From positions 48,615 through 112,614 of the forward strand of contig NZ_JABAGQ010000015.1 in the NCBI RefSeq assembly GCF_012844225.1: a DNA stretch of 64,000 nucleotides. Reading direction: 5' to 3'. Source of the stretch: Rhodococcus sp. 105337. Its GTDB lineage: Bacteria > Actinomycetota > Actinomycetes > Mycobacteriales > Mycobacteriaceae. This document shows, piece after piece, positions 40,807 through 50,995 of the stretch (positions are counted from its first letter, which is position 1; each line of letters begins with the position of its first letter). Below the pieces are notes generated by a model. That model did not search any database, was not told the origin of the DNA, and worked only from the letters and a program-made list of their open reading frames with translations. The translations under genes were made by a program, and so were the position numbers.

Positions 40807-41604
40807 GTGCCCGAAGGACATATCCTGCACCGGCTCGCCCGGTTGCACACCGAGTGGTATTCGGGTGCGCCGGTGCGGGTGTCCAGTCCCCAGGGACGCT
40901 TCGAGGACGGTGCCCGGGCAGTCGACGGGCGGGTCCTCGTCCACGTCGACGCGTGGGGCAAGCATCTGTTCCATCATTACGACGGTGGCCTCGCGGTGCA
41001 TGTCCACCTCGGTATCTACGGAGCCTTCACCGACACGGAGTTGCCGCTGGGCGAACCGGTGGGGCAGGTCCGCATGCGGATGATCGGTGCTCGTCACGGC
41101 AGCGACCTGCGCGGTCCTGCGGCGTGCGAGGTGCTCACCGAGGGTGAGGTCGACGCGATCGAGGCGCGCCTCGGACCGGATCCGCTGCGTCCGGACGCCG
41201 ACGCGGAGCGGGTGTGGACACGAATGAGCCGCTCCCGCAGCCCGATCGGCTCGCTGCTGATGGATCAATCCGTGATCGCCGGGGTCGGCAACGTCTATCG
41301 CGCGGAAGTGTTGTTCCGCCACAACATTCATCCCGGTCGGCCCGGACGCGATCTCACACGCGACGAATTCGATGCGCTGTGGAGCGATCTCGTCGAACTC
41401 ATGGAAGTGGGGGCGCAGCGCGGGCGAATGCACGTCGTCCGCACCGAACACGACGACGGGATGCCCTCCTATGCGAAGGACCGTCCCCGCACGTACGTGT
41501 ACCGCCGTACCGGTGAGCCCTGTCGTGTGTGCGGGACCCCGGTGCTGCACAAGGTGATGGGTGCGCGGAACCTCTTCTGGTGCCCGACGTGTCAGCCGGA
41601 CTGA
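40807..41604 (+). CDS. Fpg/Nei family DNA glycosylase
   Basis: A 265-residue base-excision repair glycosylase/AP lyase for oxidised bases (Nei2 type, Rv2464c by position). Met1 is removed to expose Pro2, followed by Glu3 (PEGHILHRLA). The H2TH region has LMDQSVIAGVGNVYRAEVLF and the C-terminal zinc finger has CRVCG and CPTC. GTG 40807 is required by the Pro2 mechanism. The stop overlaps the convergent WS/DGAT gene by 13 bases. Confidence 0.92.
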   Translation: MPEGHILHRLARLHTEWYSGAPVRVSSPQGRFEDGARAVDGRVLVHVDAWGKHLFHHYDGGLAVHVHLGIYGAFTDTELPLGEPVGQVRMRMIGARHGSDLRGPAACEVLTEGEVDAIEARLGPDPLRPDADAERVWTRMSRSRSPIGSLLMDQSVIAGVGNVYRAEVLFRHNIHPGRPGRDLTRDEFDALWSDLVELMEVGAQRGRMHVVRTEHDDGMPSYAKDRPRTYVYRRTGEPCRVCGTPVLHKVMGARNLFWCPTCQPD

Positions 41605-42779
41605 CCAGCGGCCGGGTCGACGCCGGGATCGCCGGCCGAGCCGACGACAGCGTCGACTCCGATGCGTAGGCATTCGTCGAACACGTCCCGATCCGGCACC
41701 GCGACGGGATCGACGGTGACCCCGATCCCGCATCCCGCCCGGTACGACATGAGCGTCGCGTTGAACGCGGCGCCGTGCGTCGGGCCGAAACCGTAATACC
41801 GCTCGACTTTCGCGCCACCGATGTAGAGCGGCGCGCTCGACCCGGGGAGGGTGGCGGTCAGTACGTCGTGCGCGCCGAAGAGCGCCTCGCTGTTCGACAG
41901 TGTGGTCACCGGTTCTCCGCGCAATCCCCGGCCACCCGCGGGACGTGAGTCCGCGCCGTCGGGAAAACTGGTGCGATCCGTCTCGATCCGGCGCATCAGT
42001 TCTTCCGGGTTCGAAGCACTGTCGAGCAACTCGACCGTGACGGGGTGGCTCGTGGACACCGGAATTGCGGCGCGCAGGTTGTCGGCCTTACGCCCCTGGC
42101 GGTGCTGGTATGCAGCGCACGCGAGCAGCATCGCGGCGGCGAAGCCGCTCTCGAGTCCGCAGTTCGACCGGTCGGTTGCGACCCGGAGGTCTGCGAGCGG
42201 AACGTCGACCACATGAAGCCGGTACGGCAAGTGCCGGTGAGAGGAGTGGTCGGACGCCGTGCGCCCATCCGGGGTGTCTGCGGGTTCTCCCAGAAGAGTC
42301 TTCACGACGGAAGTCGCAGTGCGGGCCAGTCCGCGTGTGGCCGAGCGTGCCCACGACCGGACGGGATCGCCCGTGTCGTCGGGGGCCGCGAGGTGATGCA
42401 ATCGGATCACCAGGGCAGACCGCCCGCCCGTCAGTCCGTCGAGCAGTGTCAGCCCCCACAGAGGGTGCCGCACGGCCGGTGTCGGGGGAGCGGTGCCCGC
42501 GAAGTCGAGTACGTCGGCGAACGTGGCGTGCGGGGGTAAGGACACCCGGTCGAGGTGCCACGGCGGATCGGAATCGGGGTCGCCGGCCCATCGCGGAGCT
42601 TCGAGCCCGAACGGCACGTCGACGACCCGGTGCCGGAAGCTCGGCGCTTCGTGATTTCCCGGTGCCAGCATGCCGGTGACGCGATCCCAGTCCGGAACGG
42701 CGTCGAGGGCGACGACCGCCACGACGACCGAACGCGGCACGGGAACGGTGGTTCCGTCGCGGTCGGGTCGGTCGGTCAC
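41592..42779 (-). CDS. WS/DGAT-like protein with degenerate active site
   Basis: A protein of about 395 residues that follows the fold of wax ester synthase/diacylglycerol acyltransferases, with the family's C-terminal region PLYIGGAKVERYYGFGPTHGAAFNATLMSY (look for FNATLMSY and VPDRDVF). The catalytic motif HHxxxDG reads HHLAAPDD, with the Asp one position late and no Gly, and the length is below the usual 450-480. It may be inactive or have another role. The start (GTG 42779) is uncertain. Mycobacteria have the lipase LipP here instead. Confidence 0.7.
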   Translation of the reverse strand: MTDRPDRDGTTVPVPRSVVVAVVALDAVPDWDRVTGMLAPGNHEAPSFRHRVVDVPFGLEAPRWAGDPDSDPPWHLDRVSLPPHATFADVLDFAGTAPPTPAVRHPLWGLTLLDGLTGGRSALVIRLHHLAAPDDTGDPVRSWARSATRGLARTATSVVKTLLGEPADTPDGRTASDHSSHRHLPYRLHVVDVPLADLRVATDRSNCGLESGFAAAMLLACAAYQHRQGRKADNLRAAIPVSTSHPVTVELLDSASNPEELMRRIETDRTSFPDGADSRPAGGRGLRGEPVTTLSNSEALFGAHDVLTATLPGSSAPLYIGGAKVERYYGFGPTHGAAFNATLMSYRAGCGIGVTVDPVAVPDRDVFDECLRIGVDAVVGSAGDPGVDPAAGQSG

Positions 42780-42895
42780 AGTGGGGACGCTCTCACACGA
42801 TCCGGCCCGCGACACGATCTTGTGTGGCGCATCGCGGATTCGAGTCGAAACGGTGATCCGCCGTCGCCGGCGCGCAGACCGGGACGGAAACGACA

Positions 42896-42929
42896 AAACG
42901 TCCGCCGACCTGGTGGTCGGCGGACGTTT
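42896..42929 (-). terminator. terminator of tRNA-Gly
   Basis: A perfect 15-bp stem (arms 42896-42910 and 42915-42929, AAACGTCCGCCGACC) with a TGGT loop, followed on the minus strand by TTTTG. It lies 5 bases past the encoded CCA. Confidence 0.85.
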
Positions 42930-42933
42930 GCCC

Positions 42934-43007
42934 TGGAGGGGATGACGGGAATCGAACCCGCGTAGCCAGTTTGGAAGACTGGGGCTCTACCATTGAGCTA
43001 CATCCCC
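42934..43007 (-). tRNA. tRNA-Gly (anticodon TCC)
   Basis: A cloverleaf on the minus strand: acceptor GGGGATG/CATCCCC, D arm with GTAGAG, anticodon stem CCAGT/ACTGG with loop CTTCCAA (anticodon TCC), T arm GCGGGTTCGATTCCCGT. CCA is encoded (42936-42934). Confidence 0.97.
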
Positions 43008-43147
43008 GTTGCCGTTGCTTTCACCGTTTCCGCGGTGTCCGCTCCGTGCAGGATGAGACTGTACCGAACCTCGCTTTGGATTTCATAATCGGGGGGCCGT
43101 AGGATTCTGCTGCGGGTCCCCAGGGATGCTCTAGGGGTAGCCGGTGA

Positions 43148-43224
43148 CGGGATGTGGCGCAGCTTGGTAGCGCATCCGCTTTGGGAGCGGAGGGTCGCAG
43201 GTTCGAATCCTGTCATCCCGACCA
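43148..43224 (+). tRNA. tRNA-Pro (anticodon TGG)
   Basis: Acceptor CGGGATG/CATCCCG, D arm, anticodon stem TCCGC/GCGGA with loop TTTGGGA (anticodon TGG), T arm CAGGTTCGAATCCTG and encoded CCA (43222-43224). It lies 75 bp before tig, as in other actinobacteria. Confidence 0.97.
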
Positions 43225-43298
43225 GATCGAACGGCGTCAGCGCGCTCAGTAGTGACACGAACGACCGACCAGACAGCACGACAGAAGGAGCATGTCCC

Positions 43299-44681
43299 GT
43301 GAAGAGCACCGTCGAGCAGCTGAGCCCGACGCGAGTCCGTATCAACGTTGAGGTGCCCTTCGAGGAACTCCAGCCTGATTTCGACCGCGCCTTCCAGTCC
43401 CTCGCAGGACAGGTGCGCATCCCGGGCTTCCGTCCGGGCAAGGCGCCCCGCAAGATCCTCGAGGCCCGTGTCGGACGCGGCGCCGTGCTCGAGCAGGTCG
43501 TCAACGACGCCATCCAGTCCCGCTACAACGAGGCTGTGACCAGCAACGAGGTCAAGGTCCTGGGCCAGCCCGAGATCGACGTGACCAAGCTCGAGGACAA
43601 CGTGGAGCTCGTCTTCAACGCCGAGGTCGACGTGCGTCCCGAGATCACCCTGCCGGACTTCTCCGAGATCGCCGTCACCGTCGACCCCGTCGAGATCACG
43701 GACGAGGACATCGAGGAGCAGCTGCTGTCGCTGCGTCAGCGCTTCGGCACCCTCAAGGGCGTCGAACGTCCCGTGCAGAACGGCGACTTCGTCTCCATCG
43801 ACCTGTCGGCGACCGTCGACGGTGAAGAGGTCACCGAGGCCGCCACCGAGGGTCTGTCCCACGAGGTCGGTTCCGGACAGCTCATCGACGGACTCGACGA
43901 CGCGATAATCGGCACCTCCGCCGGTGAGTCGAAGGACTTCAACTCCACCCTCCTGGCGGGCGAGTTCGCCGGCAAGGAAGCGGTCGTCACCGTCAAGGTG
44001 AACTCGGTCAAGGAGCGCGAGCTCCCCGAGGCCGACGACGACTTCGCGCAGCTCGCGAGCGAGTTCGACACCATCGACGAGCTGACCGCCGACCTGCGTG
44101 AGCGCGTCGAGCGCGTCAAGAAGGTCGAGCAGGCCGGCCAGATCCGCGACAAGGTCCTCGAGGTTCTCCTCGACACCGTCGAGATCCCGCTCCCCGACGC
44201 GGTCGTCCAGGCCGAGGTCGACAGCGCGGTCCACGACGCGATCCACGAGCTCGACCACGACGAAGCCCAGCTCGACAAGCTGCTCGAGGCTCAGGGTTCG
44301 AGCCGCGAGGAGTTCGACAAGGAGGCTCGCGAGTCGGCCGAGCGTTCCGTGAAGACCCAGCTGCTGCTGGACGCGATCGCCGAGGCAGAGGGCACCACCG
44401 TCGAGCAGCAGGAGCTGACCGAGCGGATCTTCTTCCAGGCGCAGCGCTACGGCATCCCGCCCGAGCAGTTCATTCAGCAGATCAGCCAGGCCAACCAGCT
44501 CGGCGCGGTGTTCGCCGACGTGCGTCGCGGCAAGGCGCTCGGCTCGGTGGTCGATCGCGTGACCGTCACCGACACCACCGGTGCGTCGGTCGACACGAGC
44601 GAGCTGTTCGGCACCAAGAAGGACGACGCGGATGCCGAGGATTCGGCTGCCGAGAGCACCGAGGATTCGGCCTCCGAGTAG
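43299..44681 (+). CDS. tig: trigger factor
   Basis: The ribosome-bound chaperone and peptidyl-prolyl isomerase that meets nascent chains. The 460 residues comprise the N-terminal ribosome-binding domain with the signature [11 protein letters not shown] (about residues 43-53), an FKBP-type PPIase domain (about 160-240) and the helical C-terminal arms, with an acidic tail. GTG 43299 has AGAAGGAG nine bases upstream. It leads the tig-clpP1-clpP2-clpX group. Confidence 0.97.
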   Translation: MKSTVEQLSPTRVRINVEVPFEELQPDFDRAFQSLAGQVRIPGFRPGKAPRKILEARVGRGAVLEQVVNDAIQSRYNEAVTSNEVKVLGQPEIDVTKLEDNVELVFNAEVDVRPEITLPDFSEIAVTVDPVEITDEDIEEQLLSLRQRFGTLKGVERPVQNGDFVSIDLSATVDGEEVTEAATEGLSHEVGSGQLIDGLDDAIIGTSAGESKDFNSTLLAGEFAGKEAVVTVKVNSVKERELPEADDDFAQLASEFDTIDELTADLRERVERVKKVEQAGQIRDKVLEVLLDTVEIPLPDAVVQAEVDSAVHDAIHELDHDEAQLDKLLEAQGSSREEFDKEARESAERSVKTQLLLDAIAEAEGTTVEQQELTERIFFQAQRYGIPPEQFIQQISQANQLGAVFADVRRGKALGSVVDRVTVTDTTGASVDTSELFGTKKDDADAEDSAAESTEDSASE

Positions 44682-44693
44682 TCGGTTTTTTTC

Positions 44694-44704
44694 CGCTTTG
44701 AGCG
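44694..44704. promoter_or_regulatory. candidate ClgR box upstream of clpP1
   Basis: CGCTTTGAGCG followed by AAG fits the core CGCYNANRGCG of corynebacterial ClgR sites with one mismatch. It lies about 90 bp before the clpP1 start. ClgR activates clpP1P2 in actinobacteria; here the link is by motif only. Confidence 0.35.
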
Positions 44705-44742
44705 AAGAGGGGCGGCACCCGGCATCCGGTCCCGCCCCTCTT
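44705..44742 (+). terminator. hairpin terminator after tig
   Basis: Arms AAGAGGGGCGG (44705-44715) and CCGCCCCTCTT (44732-44742) match perfectly around a 16-base loop. It should end or reduce read-through from tig, so clpP1 probably has its own promoter. Confidence 0.65.
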
Positions 44743-44791
44743 GGTTAGTGTCAGTGTCAGCAATCCACGATTGACGAGAAGGCAGGTACCC

Positions 44792-45418
44792 GTGACTCAT
44801 CAGAATCCGGCGACATCCATCGGTCCGACGATGACCTCGGCCACCGCTGGGCTCAATCTCAGCGACTCGGTGTACGAACGCCTGCTCCGCGAGCGGATCA
44901 TCTTCCTCGGCACCCAGGTCGACGACGACATCGCCAACAAGCTCTGCGCGCAGATCCTCCTGCTGTCCGCGGAGGACCCCAACCGCGACATCTCGCTGTA
45001 CATCAACTCCCCGGGTGGTTCGGTCACCGCGGGTATGGCGATCTACGACACGATGAAGTTCGTCGAGTGCGACGTCGCGACGTTCGCGATGGGTCTGGCT
45101 GCCTCGATGGGCCAGTTCCTGTTGGCTGCAGGTACCAAGGGCAAGCGTTACGCGCTTCCGCACGCGCGGATCATGATGCACCAGCCGTCCGCAGGGATCG
45201 GTGGCACCGCGAGCGACATCGCGATCATGGCGGAGCAGTTCGCGCACACCAAGCGGGAGATGGCAGAGCTGATCGCCGAGCACACCGGGCAGAGCGTCGA
45301 GCAGATCACCGCGGACTCCGACCGCGACCGGTGGTTCACGGCCAAGGAAGCACTCGAGTACGGCTTCGTCGACCACGTCGTCGCACGGGCCCAGCAGGCC
45401 GGCGGCACCGGCAACTGA
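44792..45418 (+). CDS. clpP1: ATP-dependent Clp protease subunit ClpP1
   Basis: One of the two ClpP proteins that form the mixed ClpP1P2 tetradecamer, the essential protease core in actinobacteria. The 208 residues include the catalytic Ser in GLAASMGQ, His in IMMHQPS and the later Asp. GTG 44792 is the likely start; a short N-terminal propeptide is removed in mycobacteria. clpP2 follows after 51 bp, so the two are co-expressed. Confidence 0.96.
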   Translation: MTHQNPATSIGPTMTSATAGLNLSDSVYERLLRERIIFLGTQVDDDIANKLCAQILLLSAEDPNRDISLYINSPGGSVTAGMAIYDTMKFVECDVATFAMGLAASMGQFLLAAGTKGKRYALPHARIMMHQPSAGIGGTASDIAIMAEQFAHTKREMAELIAEHTGQSVEQITADSDRDRWFTAKEALEYGFVDHVVARAQQAGGTGN

Positions 45419-45469
45419 TCCCCGGGATCCACCGACCCGCTCCACGCCCCACGAATTCTTGGAGAAGCG

Positions 45470-46132
45470 ATGACCAACATGTTCGATCCGCGCCAGCTCG
45501 GCGGCCAAGCTCCGGCTTCCCCGGCGAGCCGCTACATCCTGCCCTCGTTCATCGAGCACTCGAGCTACGGCGTCAAGGAATCCAACCCGTACAACAAGCT
45601 GTTCGAGGAACGCATCATCTTCCTCGGCGTGCAGGTCGACGATGCGTCGGCCAATGACGTCATGGCGCAGCTGCTGGTGCTCGAGTCGCTCGACCCGGAC
45701 CGCGACATCACGATGTACATCAACTCGCCCGGTGGCTCGTTCACCTCGCTGATGGCCATCTACGACACGATGCAGTACGTCCGCGCCGACATCACCACGG
45801 TGTGCCTCGGGCAGGCCGCGTCGGCAGCAGCGGTGCTCCTCGCTGCCGGCACTCCGGGTAAGCGCCTCGCGCTGCCCAACGCGCGTGTGCTCATCCACCA
45901 GCCCTCGACCGGCGGAATCCAGGGCCAGGTCTCGGACCTCGAGATCCAGGCCGCGGAGATCGAGCGGATGCGGCGCCTCATGGAGACGACGCTCGCGCGG
46001 CACACCGGCAAGGACGCGGATCAGATCCGCAAGGACACCGATCGTGACAAGATCCTGACCGCCGCGGAGGCCGTCGAATACGGATTGATCGACAACGTCC
46101 TGGAATACCGGAAGCTCTCCGCACAGAAGTAG
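45470..46132 (+). CDS. clpP2: ATP-dependent Clp protease subunit ClpP2
   Basis: Partner of ClpP1 in the heteromeric protease and the ring that docks ClpX/ClpC1. The 220 residues have the catalytic Ser in [11 protein letters not shown], His in VLIHQPS and the Asp in KDTDRDK. ATG 45470 follows TGGAGAAG. A hairpin at 46143 ends the clpP1P2 unit. Confidence 0.96.
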   Translation: MTNMFDPRQLGGQAPASPASRYILPSFIEHSSYGVKESNPYNKLFEERIIFLGVQVDDASANDVMAQLLVLESLDPDRDITMYINSPGGSFTSLMAIYDTMQYVRADITTVCLGQAASAAAVLLAAGTPGKRLALPNARVLIHQPSTGGIQGQVSDLEIQAAEIERMRRLMETTLARHTGKDADQIRKDTDRDKILTAAEAVEYGLIDNVLEYRKLSAQK

Positions 46133-46142
46133 CCGAACGGCC

Positions 46143-46179
46143 CGGCCCGACCGCGTGTCTCGCGGTCCGGGTCGGGCCG
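46143..46179 (+). terminator. hairpin terminator after clpP2
   Basis: Outer arms CGGCCCGAC (46143-46151) and GTCGGGCCG (46171-46179) with an inner CGCG stem. The 180 bp that follow, including an A/T-rich stretch near 46210-46225, should hold the clpX promoter. Confidence 0.65.
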
Positions 46180-46360
46180 ATGTGCAATTGTGATCGGCAC
46201 CATGTGCAGGGCATATAAATATGGCCGGAAACGCCGAGAAGCGGTCGACCCGACTGCCGGACTCCGGGTACGGTCGAGCCAACGGCCCGTTCCCAGGGCC
46301 GGCGCGCAACGAGAATCGCGGCAGCAGTTGCACGCACACGAGGAAGTAGGGACCTGACAG

Positions 46361-47638
46361 ATGGCACGTATCGGTGACGGCGGAGATCTGCTCAAGTGCT
46401 CGTTCTGCGGAAAGAGTCAGAAGCAGGTCAAGAAGCTCATTGCGGGTCCCGGTGTCTACATCTGCGACGAGTGCATCGACCTCTGCAACGAGATCATCGA
46501 GGAAGAACTCGCCGAAACCAGTGAGGTCAAGCTCGACGAGCTACCCAAGCCTGCCGAGATCCGGGACTTCCTCGACAACTACGTCATCGGCCAGGACTCC
46601 GCCAAGCGGACGCTCGCCGTCGCGGTCTACAACCACTACAAGCGCATCCAGGCCGGCGACAAGGCCCGCGACGCTCGTGGCGAGACCGTCGAACTGGCCA
46701 AGTCCAACATTCTGCTGCTGGGGCCCACCGGCTGCGGCAAGACGTACCTCGCCCAGACCCTCGCGAAGATGCTCAACGTGCCGTTCGCGATCGCCGACGC
46801 CACCGCTCTCACCGAGGCGGGATATGTCGGCGAGGATGTCGAGAACATCCTCCTCAAGCTGATCCAGGCAGCGGACTACGACGTCAAGCGCGCCGAGACC
46901 GGCATCATCTACATCGACGAGGTCGACAAGATCGCTCGCAAGAGCGAAAACCCGTCCATCACGCGCGACGTGTCGGGTGAGGGCGTGCAGCAAGCCCTGC
47001 TGAAGATTCTCGAAGGCACCCAGGCTTCGGTGCCCCCACAGGGCGGGCGCAAGCACCCCCACCAGGAATTCATCCAGATCGACACCACGAATGTGCTGTT
47101 CATCGTCGCGGGCGCGTTCGCGGGACTCGAGCGGATCGTCTCCGACCGGATCGGCAAGCGCGGCATCGGGTTCGGTGCAGAGGTGCGCTCGAAGGCCGAG
47201 ATCGACACCACCGATCACTTCGCCGACGTCATGCCCGAAGACCTCATCAAGTTCGGTCTGATCCCGGAGTTCATCGGCCGTCTGCCGATCGTGGCATCGG
47301 TGACGAATCTCGACAAGGAATCGCTCGTCGAGATCCTGTCCGAGCCGAAGAACGCACTCGTCAAGCAGTACGTCCGCCTGTTCGAGATGGACGGCGTCGA
47401 ACTCGAGTTCTCGCAGGACGGCCTCGAGGCGATAGCGGACCAGGCAATCCTGCGGGGCACGGGCGCTCGCGGTCTCCGCGCCATCATGGAGGAAGTCCTC
47501 CTGCCCGTCATGTACGACATCCCCAGCCGCGACGACGTCGAGAAGGTTGTGGTCACCGCCGAGACGGTCACCGACAACGTGCTTCCGACGATCGTCCCGC
47601 GCAAGACAGATCGTGACCGTCGCGAGAAGTCGGCCTGA
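46361..47638 (+). CDS. clpX: Clp protease ATP-binding subunit ClpX
   Basis: The AAA+ unfoldase that feeds ClpP1P2. The 425 residues contain the N-terminal zinc-binding domain ([11 protein letters not shown] and CDECIDLC), Walker A GPTGCGKT (about 125), Walker [10 protein letters not shown], the pore loop GYVG, and the IGF-type loop RGIGFGAE that contacts ClpP. ATG 46361, with AGTAGGGA upstream. Transcribed apart from clpP1P2 by its own promoter. Confidence 0.97.
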   Translation: MARIGDGGDLLKCSFCGKSQKQVKKLIAGPGVYICDECIDLCNEIIEEELAETSEVKLDELPKPAEIRDFLDNYVIGQDSAKRTLAVAVYNHYKRIQAGDKARDARGETVELAKSNILLLGPTGCGKTYLAQTLAKMLNVPFAIADATALTEAGYVGEDVENILLKLIQAADYDVKRAETGIIYIDEVDKIARKSENPSITRDVSGEGVQQALLKILEGTQASVPPQGGRKHPHQEFIQIDTTNVLFIVAGAFAGLERIVSDRIGKRGIGFGAEVRSKAEIDTTDHFADVMPEDLIKFGLIPEFIGRLPIVASVTNLDKESLVEILSEPKNALVKQYVRLFEMDGVELEFSQDGLEAIADQAILRGTGARGLRAIMEEVLLPVMYDIPSRDDVEKVVVTAETVTDNVLPTIVPRKTDRDRREKSA

Positions 47639-47667
47639 CCGCCTTCGGGCAACGGCTCTTCGAACGA

Positions 47668-47700
47668 CTCGGCCCCGGCAGGATTCCTGCCGGGGCCGAG
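47668..47700. terminator. bidirectional hairpin terminator
   Basis: A perfect 15-bp stem CTCGGCCCCGGCAGG (47668-47682, 47686-47700) with a 3-base loop, between clpX and the convergent steroid-type SDR gene. It marks the edge between the housekeeping block and the catabolic cluster. Confidence 0.8.
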
Positions 47701-47740
47701 GTCTGTTCGGGTGAAGGTCGCGCCGTAGCTCGGGGCGTGA

Positions 47741-48664
47741 TCAGTCGACCGCGAGGGCAGTCTTCTCCAGTTCCGCGATGCTGTAGGCGGCGTAGTTCTC
47801 GTACTTCCCGCGTCCGGTGAAGTACGACGACAGCTGTTCGTCGAGTTCCTCCACGGTGAATGCGGAGCCTGCTGCGTCGAAACGGTTCTCGACCTTCGGG
47901 GAGTCCATGAGCGCGACCATCTTGCCGTACACCACGAACACCTGGCCGTTGATCTCGTGCGAGGCGGGGGAGGCAAGGTACGTGACGAGGGTGCCGACGC
48001 GTTCGGGCGCGAGCGGGTCGAGACCGGTGTTCGCAGCGTCGGCCTCTCCGAACGCCTCGGCGGTCATGGCCGTCCGGGCGCGCGGGCAGATGGCGTTTGC
48101 AGTGACGCCGTAGCGGGAGAGTCCCTGTGCGGTGGACAAGGTCAGGGCAGTGATGCCTGCCTTGGCGGCCGAGTAGTTGGGCTGTCCGGCAGAGCCGAAG
48201 AGGAATGCCTCCGACGAGGTGTTGATGACCCGGCCGTACACGGGACCACCGGTTTCCTTGCTGGCGGCGCGCCAATGGACGGCGGCGGCGTGAGACGTCG
48301 CGGCGTGACCCTTGAGGTGCACGCGAATCACGTCGTCCCAATCGGATTCGGTGAGGTTGAAGATCATTTTGTCGCGGAGAATGCCGGCGTTGTTGACGAG
48401 GATGTCGAACGAACCGAATGCCTTGACGGACTCTTCGACGAGGCGTCCTCCGAGCGACCAGTCGGAGACGTCGCCGGTGACGGCGATTGCCTGCCCGCCC
48501 GATGCGACGATCTCTTCCGCGACCTGGTGTGCGGCGTCGCCCATGTCGTTGACGACGACGGCGGCACCGGCGGCAGCCAGTGCGAGAGCCTCGGCCCGGC
48601 CGAGCCCGGCTCCGGCGCCTGTTACTACTGCGGTACGACCGGCCAAACCGACTGTTTCACCCAT
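47741..48664 (-). CDS. Hsd4A-like 3-hydroxyacyl-CoA dehydrogenase (SDR)
   Basis: A 307-residue SDR resembling the N-terminal dehydrogenase of peroxisomal multifunctional enzyme type 2 and actinobacterial Hsd4A. It has TGAGAGLGRAEA (about 16-27), NNAG, Ser in INTSSEAF and catalytic YSAAKAG (about 166), plus a C-terminal extension. Expected to oxidise 3-hydroxyacyl-CoAs of a steroid side chain. It is transcribed away from the KstR-like TetR gene, with a candidate operator 53 bp before its ATG (48664, GGGAG upstream). Fatty acid or other large acyl-CoA substrates cannot be excluded. Confidence 0.8.
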   Translation of the reverse strand: MGETVGLAGRTAVVTGAGAGLGRAEALALAAAGAAVVVNDMGDAAHQVAEEIVASGGQAIAVTGDVSDWSLGGRLVEESVKAFGSFDILVNNAGILRDKMIFNLTESDWDDVIRVHLKGHAATSHAAAVHWRAASKETGGPVYGRVINTSSEAFLFGSAGQPNYSAAKAGITALTLSTAQGLSRYGVTANAICPRARTAMTAEAFGEADAANTGLDPLAPERVGTLVTYLASPASHEINGQVFVVYGKMVALMDSPKVENRFDAAGSAFTVEELDEQLSSYFTGRGKYENYAAYSIAELEKTALAVD

Positions 48665-49046
48665 GCGTTCGTCTCCCGTGTTCGTTTCCGTGCCGAGCTG
48701 GAGCCCGCAGGAAAAGTGATATTCATTCTAGTTTGGTCCTCGGGTGGGTCCGGACGGGTCGTACGGTCTCACTGGGCGGGAGTGCCGCGACCGCCGCTAC
48801 CGGGGTCTCCGTCGCCGGTGGTGCATTGTCGCGGCGGGGATGACCTCCGCTGATGCGCGTCGCCACCCGAGTGCGGACAACGAGCGAAAAGTGTTTGCGC
48901 CCAGTGTGTTCGAATCCCCGTTCCGGTCGCTTCGCAGGAGGCGACGAGGTGCGAGATCTCACTGACCGGTACCCGAACCGCCCGGGACGGTAGGGGTGAG
49001 GATCTACGCTCTGCTTTCGTCCGAGGTGAACGAAGGGGGATGCGAG
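48665..49046. other. 382-bp divergent promoter region
   Basis: Lies between the SDR gene and the KstR-like gene. The left part holds the A/T-rich candidate operator at 48717-48730. The rest is GC-rich and I see no supported gene in it; both outward promoters should be here. Confidence 0.6.
48717..48730 (-). promoter_or_regulatory. candidate KstR-like operator 1
   Basis: On the minus strand the site reads TAGAATGAATATCA. It differs at two of 14 positions from the site before the thiolase gene and fits TnnAATnnATTnnA with one mismatch. It sits 53 bp upstream of the SDR ATG. Confidence 0.55.
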
Positions 49047-49667
49047 ATGCCCAGGATCGGGGCGGCACGCGACGCGGCGGAGCCCAGCTCGACGGAACAG
49101 CACGCGCGATACGACCGGATCCTGACGGCTGCGGCACGACTGGCGGGGGACAAAGAACTCGAGCGCGTACAAATGCAGGACGTCGCCAAGGCGGCAGGGG
49201 TCGCGATCGGCACGCTCTATCGCTATTTCCCGTCCAAGACCCACTTGTTCGTCGCGGTGATGGTCGACCAGATCGACCGCATGGGCATCCAGTTGTCCCG
49301 GCGTCCCTCTGCCCCGGCCTCGCCGTCCGATGCCGTCTACCAGGCATTACTGCAGGCGACGCGGGCGCTGGTGCGTACGCCGCTCCTGGCGAACGCCATG
49401 ATCCGGTCCGCGTCGTCGTCGAATGCCGCCACCATTCCCGATGTCGCGAAAATCGATCAGCACTTCGATCGACTGCTCCTTGCGGCGGCGGGAATCTCCG
49501 AGCCCACGGTGCGAGATGCGACGGTGGTGCGGCTGGTGGTCGCCCTGTGGTTCGGTCTCGTCCAGGGGGCACTCAACGGCCGGACCTCCATCCCGGAAGT
49601 CGAATCGGACCTGCGCGTCGCCTGCGACCTGCTCCTCGTGGATCTGTCGGTGGGCAGGCCTCGATAG
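49047..49667 (+). CDS. KstR-like TetR regulator
   Basis: A 206-residue TetR protein whose DNA-binding part is close to KstR, the sterol catabolism repressor: MQDVAKAAGVAIGTLYRYFPSK against KstR's MRAVADRADVAVGTLYRYFPSK (compare GTLYRYFPSK). ATG 49047 follows AAGGGGGA. It sits between two sets of steroid-type beta-oxidation genes and probably represses both; KstR ligands are steroid acyl-CoAs. It is not KstR itself: the ligand domain differs and the sites here have AAT/ATT instead of AAC/GTT. Confidence 0.85.
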   Translation: MPRIGAARDAAEPSSTEQHARYDRILTAAARLAGDKELERVQMQDVAKAAGVAIGTLYRYFPSKTHLFVAVMVDQIDRMGIQLSRRPSAPASPSDAVYQALLQATRALVRTPLLANAMIRSASSSNAATIPDVAKIDQHFDRLLLAAAGISEPTVRDATVVRLVVALWFGLVQGALNGRTSIPEVESDLRVACDLLLVDLSVGRPR

Positions 49668-49762
49668 AACGGATGAGCTGCGGCGGCATCAGGCGAAGCC
49701 TCCTCTCGTACTGCAAGTCCCGCTTGCCGGGACAAGTCCGAAACTCCGGCCGGTGACAGAAA

Positions 49763-50965
<1,203 letters not shown>

Positions 50966-50995
50966 CGCCGTGATCTTCTATCAAGGGACCCGTTC

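Noticed and set aside
48899..48925. GTTCGAATCCC, like a tRNA T arm
   Set aside because: No acceptor, D or anticodon arm can be built around it; probably chance, or at most a remnant.
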